DNA of 64,000 bases from Bacillus_I endophytica_A. Its GTDB lineage: Bacteria > Bacillota > Bacilli > Bacillales > Bacillaceae_H. The notes below the pieces were generated by a model. It was not told where the DNA came from and ran no database searches. It was given only the letters and a program-made list of their open reading frames with translations. This document shows, one piece after another, positions 43,405-52,235 of the stretch. Position 1 is the first letter of the stretch. Each line of letters begins with the position of its first letter. The stretch covers positions 62,001 through 126,000 of the forward strand of contig NZ_JALAMS010000015.1 of the NCBI RefSeq assembly GCF_026790145.1, written 5' to 3'. The translations under genes were made by a program, and so were the position numbers.

Positions 43405-43552
43405 CGCTGTAGTTCCTCCTAAAAAACATGTTTAGTCCCTGCCTTAAACTGTACCTACCATTTTAAGACATCTCCCATATACTTTACGTTTTTTAAGAGT
43501 TTTATCCAGAAAAATGTTAAAAAGTTAATGTTGTACATTATCCTTTTCTTGA

Positions 43553-44086
43553 CTATATTTCACGTTTATATTTACGCTTTCTTCCTCCACTCATTTCTGT
43601 CCTTAATGCTTTAAGGGCTCGATGTTGCGTTGTTTTCACTTTACTCTCTGACCATTCTAAAAAATGGGCAGTCTGTCCAACAGATAATCCACGAATAAAA
43701 CGACAAAGTAAAACAAGCTGAAAATCATTTTTGCATGTGCTGAGCCTTTCATACAGCTGCTGTATCTCTTCTTTAATGAGGGTATGTTCTTCTGGAGAAG
43801 GAGATTCTTCACAACAAATGTGCTTCCGCCAACTTGATAAAAGACAACACTCTTTTAAACCTTTTTCTTTTCTAAAATAGTCTATTGCAATATTTTTAGC
43901 AATTGTAAAAAGCCACGTCTTTTCACTACAGTTTCCTTCAAATTTACTGCAAGATTTCAAAACACGTATATACACTTCCTGTGCTAAGTCTTCTGCTTTC
44001 TCTCGATTTTTCACTGTATATACTAAAAACCGAAGCAAATCTTGATGATATGTTATATATAGCCGCTCAAGTACAGTGTTCATCAT
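43553..44086 (-). CDS. sigX: ECF RNA polymerase sigma factor SigX
   Basis: 177 aa. Sigma region 2 (AEDLAQEVYIRVLKSCSKFEG..SEKTWLFTIAKNIAIDYFRKEKG) and region 4 (LSVGQTAHFLEWSESKVKTTQHRALKALR) match SigX, which controls genes that alter cell-envelope charge and resistance to cationic peptides. Position after resE matches B. subtilis. The C-terminal tail is shorter than in B. subtilis. No rsiX anti-sigma gene follows; the next gene is a cell-wall hydrolase. The second of two adjacent ATG codons (44083) may be used. Confidence 0.88.
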   Translation of the reverse strand: MMNTVLERLYITYHQDLLRFLVYTVKNREKAEDLAQEVYIRVLKSCSKFEGNCSEKTWLFTIAKNIAIDYFRKEKGLKECCLLSSWRKHICCEESPSPEEHTLIKEEIQQLYERLSTCKNDFQLVLLCRFIRGLSVGQTAHFLEWSESKVKTTQHRALKALRTEMSGGRKRKYKREI

Positions 44087-44162
44087 CTCTCCCCCTCTCC
44101 TAACCTTTATAAAAGGATCTAAATACTAATAAATGGTAATTCAACTTTACCTAAATGAAAAG

Positions 44163-44201
44163 AAAAAAGCTAGAAAAAGATGACCCTTTTCTAGCTTTTT
44201 T
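44163..44201 (-). terminator. Terminator of resDE
   Basis: AAAAAAGCTAGAAAA and TTTTCTAGCTTTTTT form a 15-bp stem around a 9-nt loop immediately past the resE stop. Confidence 0.93.
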
Positions 44202-44205
44202 CTCT

Positions 44206-45972
44206 CTATTGTGGCAATCGAATTGAAAATGTTGTGCCTTTCCCTAATATACTATGAACACGGATTGTTCCCTCATGAGCTTCAACAATATTTTTAGCAA
44301 TTGCAAGACCAAGACCAGTTCCTGCTTTTCCTCTTGTTCTTGCTTTGTCTCCTTTATAAAAACGTTCAAAAACAAACGGCAAATCTTCTTCAGCAATACC
44401 TGCTCCTGTATCCTGTACTTTAAGAGAAAGAGCACTAGATAAACTTTCGACTTCTAATGTTACAGCTCCTTCTCCCTGTGTATGACGAATAGCATTATCA
44501 ATAAGGTTTGTTAAGACTTGCTCTAGCTTGTCCGCATCAATTTTCACTTCTTGTCTTTGAAGTGATTCTAACAATAAATGAAGCCCAATATCCTCTTCTT
44601 TTGCGACACCCTGAAACTTCCGAAGCACTCGTTCTGTAAACGATTCAATGTCTACTTCATCAATTGAAAGTCTAATATGACCTGCTTCCATTCTTGCTAA
44701 ATCTAACAGTTCATTTACAAGACGACCCATTCTTAATGATTCATCATGGATAACTTTTGCAATTTCTTTCATTTCTTCTTCTGTTGAAGCAATATCATCA
44801 ATAATTGCTTCACTGTAGCCTTGCAGCATTGATATCGGCGTTCTTAATTCATGCGAAACATTAGCAACAAAATCTTGACGAAGCTTATCAAGCCTGCGCT
44901 CTTCTGTCATATCCCTGATAACAGCAACAGCTCCACGTATTTTCGTTTGATTATACAGCGGAGACATTAGGATAACCCATGTTCTTCCTTGTACTGTCAT
45001 CTCAGTTACTTGCTCCTGCTCTGTTTGAACAACTTCTTCTAACAAACGCTGCACTTTTGATGAAAGACCTGATGCATTTGTAATATCAATTTTTTGTTCA
45101 TAGAGAGAAGCTTGCAAAAACTGTTCGGCAGGTGGATTTGTAATAAGAATAGTCCCATTTCGGCTAAAGGTAATAACTCCATCTGCCATACTGCTTAAAA
45201 TACTTGAAAGCTGTTCTTTTTCTTGATTCAGTGCATTTAAATTATATTTAAGTTGACGCCCCATTTGATTGAAAGCAATAGCGAGCTCTCCAATTTCGTC
45301 ATACGTTAAAATAGGAACTTTTGTATCAAAGTTTCCTTTCGTTACTTCAAATGCAGCTTGTTTCATTTTACGAAGAGGAGCTGTAATTCTTGTAGAAAGG
45401 AAGAAGGCAAAAATTGTCGTTAAAATAATAGCAATCCCAGCTGCTAAAAGAATAAATTTTGTTGTTTGACGAGAAGGCTCTTGTAAATAAGAAAGAGGCT
45501 GATATAAATATACGGCTCCTTTCTCTCCAGAAGACATTGTAAACGGCATTGAAACGATGTAGATTTGATCTGATTGCCCTTCTTTTGAAAGGTTTAAGGT
45601 TGTTTCTTTCTTCCTCATCTCTGTTCCATTTGCACTGTTTTTGAAATAGCTGTCTTCTTTTAAGAATTTCTCAATCTGCTTTTTATCTTCTCGAATATTC
45701 GGTGAAAAGCTATATTCATTTCCTTTTTGTACGATAATATTTGCATCATCAATGAGATTCCATGTTGCCTTTAAAGCTAAATCTCCATCTTCCATTTCTT
45801 CTACAAAATGAGCAACTTGCTTGCTCGTACTGTTCAAATCCTCTTCGGCTTGATCAACAATATAGTTTTCGAAAAACTCAAGAAGTAAAATGGTTAGAAT
45901 GAATAAAACGACAGAAAGAAGCAGAATGATTGTAATCCAAAGCTTCCCTACAACACTTCGCCAAAGTCTCAT
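44206..45972 (-). CDS. resE: Redox-sensing histidine kinase ResE
   Basis: Sensor kinase of the ResDE system that activates aerobic and anaerobic respiration genes. 588 aa: membrane segment about 9-31, extracytoplasmic domain to about 170, second membrane segment about 171-192, HAMP to 245, PAS domain 250-355, HisKA with VSHELRTP near residue 370, and HATPase with NLIDNAIRHT, DTGAGI and GTGLGLAIAKNIVEAH. Overlaps resD by 4 nt. Confidence 0.95.
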   Translation of the reverse strand: MRLWRSVVGKLWITIILLLSVVLFILTILLLEFFENYIVDQAEEDLNSTSKQVAHFVEEMEDGDLALKATWNLIDDANIIVQKGNEYSFSPNIREDKKQIEKFLKEDSYFKNSANGTEMRKKETTLNLSKEGQSDQIYIVSMPFTMSSGEKGAVYLYQPLSYLQEPSRQTTKFILLAAGIAIILTTIFAFFLSTRITAPLRKMKQAAFEVTKGNFDTKVPILTYDEIGELAIAFNQMGRQLKYNLNALNQEKEQLSSILSSMADGVITFSRNGTILITNPPAEQFLQASLYEQKIDITNASGLSSKVQRLLEEVVQTEQEQVTEMTVQGRTWVILMSPLYNQTKIRGAVAVIRDMTEERRLDKLRQDFVANVSHELRTPISMLQGYSEAIIDDIASTEEEMKEIAKVIHDESLRMGRLVNELLDLARMEAGHIRLSIDEVDIESFTERVLRKFQGVAKEEDIGLHLLLESLQRQEVKIDADKLEQVLTNLIDNAIRHTQGEGAVTLEVESLSSALSLKVQDTGAGIAEEDLPFVFERFYKGDKARTRGKAGTGLGLAIAKNIVEAHEGTIRVHSILGKGTTFSIRLPQ

Positions 45973-46685
45973 TCATTGCCAACCTCAAACTTGTAGCCAA
46001 CTCCCCATACCGTCACAATCATACTTGCTGCCTTTTCTGATTTTCGGTTCAATTTTTCACGGAGTCTCTTTACATGTGTATCAACCGTTCTCAAATCTCC
46101 AAAAAAGTCATAATGCCATACTTCACGAAGAAGATGCTCCCGATCGTATACTTTATCTGGAGATTTAGCGAGGAAACAAAGAAGCTCGTATTCTTTTGGT
46201 GTTAAGCTTACTTCTTTTCCTTCAGCTGTAACCCGATGGGCATCATTATCAATTGTAAGGTGCGGGAAAACAAGCAAGTCTTTTGCTTTTGTTTCCGTTG
46301 TTAAATATGATGTTTGAGAAGAGCGGCGCAGAAGAGCTTTTACGCGAAGCACAACTTCACGTGGACTGAATGGTTTTACAATATAGTCATCTGCTCCAAT
46401 TTCAAATCCTTGGACACGGTTTGCTTCTTCCCCTTTAGCTGTTAGCATTGCAATTGGTGTGGATTTTTTCTCTCTTATAATTTTGCATACTTCAAGTCCA
46501 TCTTTTCCAGGCATCATGATATCAAGCAAAATCATGTCATAGTCTGTCTCAAGCGCTTTTGCTACTGCATCATCCCCATTTGAAGCTTCATCAATAGCAT
46601 ACCCTTCACGCTCTAGATACATTTTCAATAGTCTTCTAATTCTTTCTTCATCATCTACGATTAAAATTCGTGCAGCTACGTCCAT
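45969..46685 (-). CDS. resD: Response regulator ResD
   Basis: OmpR/PhoB-type regulator, 238 aa. Receiver domain with acid pocket Asp11/Asp12, phosphoacceptor Asp55 (LLDIMMPGKDG) and Lys of the VKPFSP loop; C-terminal winged helix with VSLTPKEYELL and VDTHVKRLREKL. It controls cytochrome c maturation and terminal oxidase genes, including resABC next door in B. subtilis. Confidence 0.96.
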   Translation of the reverse strand: MDVAARILIVDDEERIRRLLKMYLEREGYAIDEASNGDDAVAKALETDYDMILLDIMMPGKDGLEVCKIIREKKSTPIAMLTAKGEEANRVQGFEIGADDYIVKPFSPREVVLRVKALLRRSSQTSYLTTETKAKDLLVFPHLTIDNDAHRVTAEGKEVSLTPKEYELLCFLAKSPDKVYDREHLLREVWHYDFFGDLRTVDTHVKRLREKLNRKSEKAASMIVTVWGVGYKFEVGNE

Positions 46686-46784
46686 TTTCTTACCTCCTAG
46701 TTTCTCTTATGTACGACTTATTATCGTTTATTGTACTCCTAGATTCATCCCTATCATACGTTTTTATGCCCTTTCTCTGCAATT

Positions 46785-46809
46785 GAAAAACCTTCACAGT
46801 TGTGAAGGC
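46785..46809 (-). terminator. Terminator between resC and resD
   Basis: CCTTCACA and TGTGAAGG around 2 nt (46791-46808) start right at the resC stop and are followed on the minus strand by TTTTTC, so resABC and resDE can be expressed separately. Confidence 0.8.
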
Positions 46810-47994
46810 TTAAGCATATGAATGAAGCCCTGCTAAAATTAAGTTAACAGCAATAAGGTTAAACATAATAATGGCAAATCCTATCACAGCAAGCCATGCT
46901 GATTTTTCACCATGCCATCCTTTTGAAAGACGGAGATGTAAAAACGCTGCATAAAAGAGCCATGTGATAAGAGCCCAAACTTCTTTTGGGTCCCATCCCC
47001 AAAATCTTGTCCACGCTATTTGAGCCCATATCATTGCAAAAATAAGAGCACCAAGAGTGAATATCGGAAACCCAATCGCTACAGAACGGTAGCTAATTTC
47101 ATCTACTAACTCTGAGTTTGCATTTCGTACAAGCGGTTTTAAAGCTTCTCCAAGCCTTCTGCGTAAAACCAATCGTAATACTACATAGAGAATCAAACCG
47201 CCAATGATGGACCAAATGCATGTATTAAGTTTAGCTGCGTTAATAAGTGCAGGCACCTCTATAAATGGGCTCAGTTTTCCTTCTGTTATAAGCTCGTGTT
47301 CGTTTGGTCCAACAAGTGCTGGAAGATGATACACTGCTTCTGCTTTCTCATCATGCTTATCAACCCATGAAAACGTTGCTTCATAATCTGCAATTCGAAA
47401 AGATGAGGTAATAATGACGAATGCAAGTGTTGTAACAAGGCTATACAACACAACTTCAAGCCAAAATGTCCTCTTCCCTCTTTTAGTTTGATCAACTTCC
47501 TTAATTAAATAGATAAGGCCTGCTGCAAAGCTAACGGCTAAGATGGCTTGGCCAAGCGCTGTTGTTGTGACATGAATATAAAGCCAGTGACTTTGCAACG
47601 CGGGAATAAGAGGTGAAATATCCCGCGGGAACATGCTTGCATAAGCAATTAGTAAAAGGGCGATAGGAAGGGTAAAAACCCCAAGTGAACTTAATCTATA
47701 CATAAAGTATAACAAAATAAATGCCCCAACAAGCATAAGTGAGAAAAACGTCATAAATTCGAATAAATTACTCACAGGAACGTGTCCTGCTGCAATCCAT
47801 CGGGTAACAAAATAACCTGCCTGTGCGACAAATCCTACAATTGCTAACAAAATACCAAATGTTGCAAATTTATTTTTTTTATTGTTGCGCTCTACTTTTT
47901 TTGATCTGATAGCTCCCCCGAAAAAAAGCGTTGCAATTAAGTAGACGATAAAAGCTGTATAAAGTAAGTTTCCACTTAAACTAACTAAGTTCAT
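46810..47994 (-). CDS. resC: Cytochrome c biogenesis protein ResC (CcsA/CcsB type)
   Basis: Integral membrane heme handler of system II cytochrome c maturation, 394 aa with about eight to ten membrane segments. The tryptophan-rich WWD motif reads WTRFWGWDPKEVWALITWLFYAAFLHLRL; conserved heme-ligand histidines lie in HWLYIH and HLRL. It works with ResB; start overlaps the resB end by 4 nt. Confidence 0.94.
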   Translation of the reverse strand: MNLVSLSGNLLYTAFIVYLIATLFFGGAIRSKKVERNNKKNKFATFGILLAIVGFVAQAGYFVTRWIAAGHVPVSNLFEFMTFFSLMLVGAFILLYFMYRLSSLGVFTLPIALLLIAYASMFPRDISPLIPALQSHWLYIHVTTTALGQAILAVSFAAGLIYLIKEVDQTKRGKRTFWLEVVLYSLVTTLAFVIITSSFRIADYEATFSWVDKHDEKAEAVYHLPALVGPNEHELITEGKLSPFIEVPALINAAKLNTCIWSIIGGLILYVVLRLVLRRRLGEALKPLVRNANSELVDEISYRSVAIGFPIFTLGALIFAMIWAQIAWTRFWGWDPKEVWALITWLFYAAFLHLRLSKGWHGEKSAWLAVIGFAIIMFNLIAVNLILAGLHSYA

Positions 47995-49616
47995 GCCTTA
48001 TCCCCTCCCTTTTTCTTTTCTTGCTGATCCTCTGGCATCACAATTGCTGTTCCTTCTATTATTTTTTCAAGCTCTCGTTTTAGTCCAAACCAGTTTTTGT
48101 TTGTATGACTTGCCATAAATAACCCTTGAGCTGTATGTTGGATCCAAATACGACGATGATTCCAATACATACCTTGAATAACCCCAATCATAAAGATTAA
48201 TCCACCTAGTCCTAGTATCCAGAGGGTAGAGTCTTTATGAACAGTAAGCCCTGTCACATTTTTCGTATCAATTCCCGCAAACGTCATCTTATACTTATTC
48301 TCGCCTAGAGGTTCGACATTTTGTCTAATGGCTACAAAACTTGTTTCTCCCTCCTGCCGATCTGGGGTGAACATTTTAAACACAAAAGCCGGATTTGAAG
48401 GAGTTTTCGTTTTTGTATCAGGATTTCCTTCTTCATTAAAATAAAAATCAGGAAAATAGCTTAAAATCTCCACTCGATAGCCGTCTTTTAGCTTATACGT
48501 ATCTTTTGGATTATGTAAATCAATAGAGATTGTTCCAAAGCTTTCTCCACTTTGTTTGTCGTCTAACGATAGCTTCATTTCACTTAGCTCATTTAACCGG
48601 TAATCAACTTGATAAACAGCATATCCATCAAATTTTAAAGGCTCATTCACTTTGATAGGAAAGTCTTTTTGTTTTACAAGTTTCTGATCTTCTCCCGCAA
48701 TCTTCCCTTCTTGTCCTTTATAAAGGGTTACGTCTGTTTGATAATTTTTAGCTACCGCTCCTACACGATCAATTGTTTTTTGAAATACTTCATCAGAATC
48801 TTTTCCATACTCCTCATAGATAAATTGATTATTTTCCAAAAAATATTCCCCATTTGTACCGGGAATGGCCTTTGTTTCTCCTTCACGAAGCCACATTGTT
48901 TTATCAATATACATCCCTGGAACAACCCTAAGCATTGCTCCGATAAGAAAGATAATAAGTCCAATATGATTAACATAAGGACCCCACCTTGAAAAACGCC
49001 CTTTCTCACCTAACAAGTTGCCTTCTTCTTTTTTAACCCTGTATCCTCTCTTTTTCAACTGTTCTTCTACCTTATTAATATCGGATTCTATCGGGTTTTC
49101 GGTTACGCTAAAAAAACGCTGTCGTTGTAAAAAAGATTCATGTCGGGTGACACGCTGCTTTTTCAATGCTCGATGAAGGGGAATAACTCGGTCTAGACTA
49201 CAAATAACAAGGGAAATCCCAATTGAAGCAATAAGAAGTAGATACCACCATGAGCTGTATAAATTGTGAAAACCAAGTTGATAGTAAAGAGCACCAAGTG
49301 TTCCGTATTGTTCTTCGTAGTAAGTCGAGGGATCTGCATTAATCGGAATGTACGCTTCCTGAGGATAAATCGTTCCAAAAGCTGAGGCAATAAGGGTTAA
49401 AACAATAAGCCATATTCCTACTTTTACAGACGAGAAGAAGTTCCAAATATGATCAATTACTGTTTTGTTATACGTCTGCGATCTTCTCGCACTTCCTTCA
49501 TACCTCATATCTAACAGCTTTTTAGAATTCTCACCATTTGTTGGTTTTCCACATGCTTCACATAAAATTGTTCCGTGTGGATTCACATGGCCACATTCAC
49601 ATTTCACTTCTTTCAT
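47991..49616 (-). CDS. resB: Cytochrome c biogenesis protein ResB
   Basis: System II protein that carries heme across the membrane with ResC. 541 aa. The first 20 residues hold a zinc-ribbon pattern, CECGH...CEACG, then SVKVGIWLIVLTLIASAFGTIYPQE, the typical first membrane segment of ResB/Ccs1. Two more segments near 115-140 and 210-230, a large extracytoplasmic domain and a last membrane segment near 475 follow. Confidence 0.94.
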   Translation of the reverse strand: MKEVKCECGHVNPHGTILCEACGKPTNGENSKKLLDMRYEGSARRSQTYNKTVIDHIWNFFSSVKVGIWLIVLTLIASAFGTIYPQEAYIPINADPSTYYEEQYGTLGALYYQLGFHNLYSSWWYLLLIASIGISLVICSLDRVIPLHRALKKQRVTRHESFLQRQRFFSVTENPIESDINKVEEQLKKRGYRVKKEEGNLLGEKGRFSRWGPYVNHIGLIIFLIGAMLRVVPGMYIDKTMWLREGETKAIPGTNGEYFLENNQFIYEEYGKDSDEVFQKTIDRVGAVAKNYQTDVTLYKGQEGKIAGEDQKLVKQKDFPIKVNEPLKFDGYAVYQVDYRLNELSEMKLSLDDKQSGESFGTISIDLHNPKDTYKLKDGYRVEILSYFPDFYFNEEGNPDTKTKTPSNPAFVFKMFTPDRQEGETSFVAIRQNVEPLGENKYKMTFAGIDTKNVTGLTVHKDSTLWILGLGGLIFMIGVIQGMYWNHRRIWIQHTAQGLFMASHTNKNWFGLKRELEKIIEGTAIVMPEDQQEKKKGGDKA

Positions 49617-49628
49617 GTTTCAAACCTC

Positions 49629-50156
49629 CTATGGCTTTATGTTATCCATATATTCCTTGATTTTTTGTTCATCAAGTCCACCTTCAAAAATATCAACAAT
49701 CTCCCCTTTGGAATCTATTAAAATAGTTGTTGGCAAAGGGCCTATATCGTATGCGGTCTGTACTTCTCCACCATCATCAATCATCACAGGGAATGTAAGC
49801 CCATAACTTTTCGAAAATCGATTAACAGCAAGCTTAGTCTCATCTGCATTTACAGCTAGAATTTCGACTCCTTTGTCTTTAAACTGTTCATACTGATTTT
49901 GCATCACGGGCATTTCTTTTGCACAAGGCTTACACCACGTTCCCCAAAAATTTAAGAAAACGCCTTTTCCTTCATAATCTGAAAGCTTATGCTTTTCTCC
50001 GCTTAAATCTTCTAGGACAAAGTCAGGCGCTTTTTCCCCAACCACAACTTTCTCTTTTTCAGCAAAAAACTGAGCGTACATTGTATAGCCAACAGCGCTA
50101 AACAAGATGGACAAAATAATCGTTCGAACGAGGAGACGTCTTTTTTTCTTTTTCAT
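49629..50156 (-). CDS. resA: Thiol-disulfide oxidoreductase ResA
   Basis: Membrane-anchored thioredoxin-like protein that reduces apocytochrome c before heme attachment. 175 aa: anchor at about residues 10-30, then a thioredoxin fold with active site WCKPC (Cys75, Cys78). B. subtilis ResA has CEPC; the glutamate outside the motif that tunes specificity appears as PDFVLEDL. First gene of resABC, 12 nt before resB. Confidence 0.94.
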   Translation of the reverse strand: MKKKKRRLLVRTIILSILFSAVGYTMYAQFFAEKEKVVVGEKAPDFVLEDLSGEKHKLSDYEGKGVFLNFWGTWCKPCAKEMPVMQNQYEQFKDKGVEILAVNADETKLAVNRFSKSYGLTFPVMIDDGGEVQTAYDIGPLPTTILIDSKGEIVDIFEGGLDEQKIKEYMDNIKP

Positions 50157-50200
50157 AAAATCCCCCTTTACATCGATAAGTTATCCGCTTACATATACTT

Positions 50201-50228
50201 CTTTCACCATGCTAAAGTATGGTGAAAG
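50201..50228. repeat. Perfect inverted repeat between rluB and resA
   Basis: CTTTCACCAT and ATGGTGAAAG around 8 nt. There is no T tract on either strand, so it is not an ordinary terminator; it may be an operator ahead of resA, or an RNA structure. Confidence 0.5.
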
Positions 50229-50246
50229 GAGCATGAAGCAGTTGCT

Positions 50247-50981
50247 TCACACTCGCTCTTTTCCTGTATCCGCAAGCGAATTTAATTTTTTCACTTCATG
50301 TGGAGTAAGTTCTCTTGCCTCTCCTGCATTTAAACCAACTAAATCTAAAAACGCATAGCGTTCACGCTTTAACTTTACGACCGGATATCCAACTGTTTCA
50401 AGCATGCGACGAACTTGACGATTTCTTCCTTCATGAATAACAAGCTCTACAATCGATGTTTGTTTACGCTTATCAACGGAAAGAACACGTACTTTTGCTG
50501 GTGCTGTTACACCATCTTCAAGACGGACTCCTTTTTCTAGCAAGCGAACTTCATGCTTTTGGGGAATGCCTTTCACTTTTGCAATATATGTTTTTTCAAT
50601 TTCATATTTTGGATGCATAAGATGATTAGCAAAAGCTCCGTCGTTTGTCATAAGTAAAAGACCTGACGTATCGTAATCAAGACGCCCAATTGGATAAATG
50701 CGTTCTTCTACATACGGAAAATAATCTCGTACAGTTTTACGATCTTTATCATCTGTTACACTCGAAATAACCCCTGTTGGTTTATATAATAAGAAATAAA
50801 CAGGTTTCTCCTGTTCAATTTGTACTCCCTCAACTTCAACACGGTCCTGTGGCTTTACTTTTGTTCCAAGCTCTTTAATTACTTTGCCATTGACTCTCAC
50901 TTTTCCTTCTAAAATAAGCTGTTCTGCTTTTCTTCTTGACGCAATTCCTGCGTGTGCAATCACTTTTTGTAATCGTTCCAT
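50247..50981 (-). CDS. rluB: 23S rRNA pseudouridine synthase RluB
   Basis: Isomerises a uridine in the 23S rRNA peptidyl-transferase region (position 2605 in E. coli numbering). N-terminal S4 RNA-binding domain (MERLQKVIAHAGIASRRKAEQLI) and catalytic domain with GRLDYDTSGLLLMTNDG, containing the catalytic aspartate, then GRNRQVRRML. 244 aa. In the usual place between spmB and resA. Confidence 0.94.
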   Translation of the reverse strand: MERLQKVIAHAGIASRRKAEQLILEGKVRVNGKVIKELGTKVKPQDRVEVEGVQIEQEKPVYFLLYKPTGVISSVTDDKDRKTVRDYFPYVEERIYPIGRLDYDTSGLLLMTNDGAFANHLMHPKYEIEKTYIAKVKGIPQKHEVRLLEKGVRLEDGVTAPAKVRVLSVDKRKQTSIVELVIHEGRNRQVRRMLETVGYPVVKLKRERYAFLDLVGLNAGEARELTPHEVKKLNSLADTGKERV

Positions 50982-51072
50982 CGTTATTCACCTCTTGTAC
51001 ATCTTACTTGTTTCATATATGTTGTACAAGTAGTTTTCCTTTAAAAGCTCATTCTTATCATCTATATACGGT

Positions 51073-51102
51073 AAAAAAGCTTCTTTTACAAAGAAGCTTT
51101 TT
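51073..51102 (-). terminator. Terminator of dacB-spmA-spmB
   Basis: AAAAGCTTCTT and AAGAAGCTTTT around 5 nt, at the end of spmB, with six T residues on the minus strand. Confidence 0.88.
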
Positions 51103-51104
51103 CA

Positions 51105-51638
51105 TCATGCCCCAAATATAAGCGTTACAATAACAATTGCAGCAATAATTCCGACTAAATCTGCAAGCAGGCCAACTTTGACAGCGTCCCCCATTTTTTT
51201 AATTCCCACCGCACCAAAATAAACAGTTAATACATAAAATGTCGTATCTGTACTTCCTTGCATAACGGAAGCAAGACGCCCAATAAAGGAATCTGGTCCA
51301 TACGTTGCAAGTAAGTCAGACGTCATTCCAAGAGCAGCATTTCCTGAGATCGGACGAATAAGTGCAAGCGGCACAATTTCAGGAGGAACACCAATCGCAA
51401 GAAGCATTGGTTTTAAAAAAGAAAGAAGCCATTCCATCGCTCCTGAAGCTCTAAAAATAGAAATAGCTACAAGCATCCCAACTAAATAAGGAATAATAGA
51501 GAAGGCTAAGCTGATTCCTTCTTTTCCGCCTTCAACAAACAGCTCATACGTTGGTATTTTTTTAAAAGTAGCATAGATCAGAATAAAACCAATAATAAGC
51601 GGAATGAGCAAAATCGAAATAAAATTTACGATTTCCAT
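51105..51638 (-). CDS. spmB: Spore maturation protein SpmB
   Basis: 177-aa nucleoside-recognition-family membrane protein. Contains AFSIIPYLVGMLVAISIFRASGAMEWL and RPISGNAALGMTSDLLATYGPDSFIGRLASVMQGSTDTTFYV, a hallmark of SpmB. Together with SpmA it is needed for full core dehydration and heat resistance of spores. Overlaps spmA by one base. Confidence 0.94.
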   Translation of the reverse strand: MEIVNFISILLIPLIIGFILIYATFKKIPTYELFVEGGKEGISLAFSIIPYLVGMLVAISIFRASGAMEWLLSFLKPMLLAIGVPPEIVPLALIRPISGNAALGMTSDLLATYGPDSFIGRLASVMQGSTDTTFYVLTVYFGAVGIKKMGDAVKVGLLADLVGIIAAIVIVTLIFGA

Positions 51639-52234
51639 TACTTTTTCCCACCTTTTTTCAAGCGACGAAGATAAAAGAAACGATCAAGTAAAATAGCACC
51701 AAGCATGGAAACACAAGTTGCTAGAAGCGTTGCTCCGATAATTTCAGCAGGACTTTCTGATTCATACGTAATGCGAAGAGCAATGACTGTTGTCGGTACA
51801 AGCGTTATACTCGATGTATTAAGAGCTAGAAACGTGATCATTGAACTGCTTGCTTCATTTTTTCCATTGTTCGCTCGCTTCATCTCTTCCATTGCTTTAA
51901 TTCCAAGGGGTGTTGCAGCATTACCAAGTCCAAACATATTAGCCATCATATTTGACAAAATATAGCCAATTGCTGGATGATCTTTCGGAAGCTCTGGAAA
52001 AAGCCTTGAAATGAAAGGACGAGCTAAGCGAGCAAGTTTTACAAGCAAACCTGCTCCCTCAGCAATTTTCATTAACCCAAGCCAAAACACAAGAACACTA
52101 ATAAGACCTAAACTAATTGTTACAGCCTCTTGTGCTCCCTGAAAAATAGCCTTATTTACTTCTTCTACTTTTCCATTCACAACCGCAAATACTAAGCCAA
52201 TAACCGTGAGCAAAACCCAAATAATATTAACCAT
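51638..52234 (-). CDS. spmA: Spore maturation protein SpmA
   Basis: 198 aa, several membrane segments, with NMMANMFGLGNAATPLGIKAMEEM, the counterpart of the SpmB signature. Partner of SpmB in forespore core dehydration. It begins 1 nt after dacB and belongs to the same sigma-E operon. Confidence 0.94.
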   Translation of the reverse strand: MVNIIWVLLTVIGLVFAVVNGKVEEVNKAIFQGAQEAVTISLGLISVLVFWLGLMKIAEGAGLLVKLARLARPFISRLFPELPKDHPAIGYILSNMMANMFGLGNAATPLGIKAMEEMKRANNGKNEASSSMITFLALNTSSITLVPTTVIALRITYESESPAEIIGATLLATCVSMLGAILLDRFFYLRRLKKGGKK

Positions 52235-52235
52235 G

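Noticed and set aside
43405..43552. Search for a remnant of rsiX or a c-di-AMP type riboswitch before the M23 gene
   Set aside because: Only 148 bases, with no anti-sigma-like coding and none of the conserved c-di-AMP aptamer blocks; a weak 8-bp stem alone is not enough.
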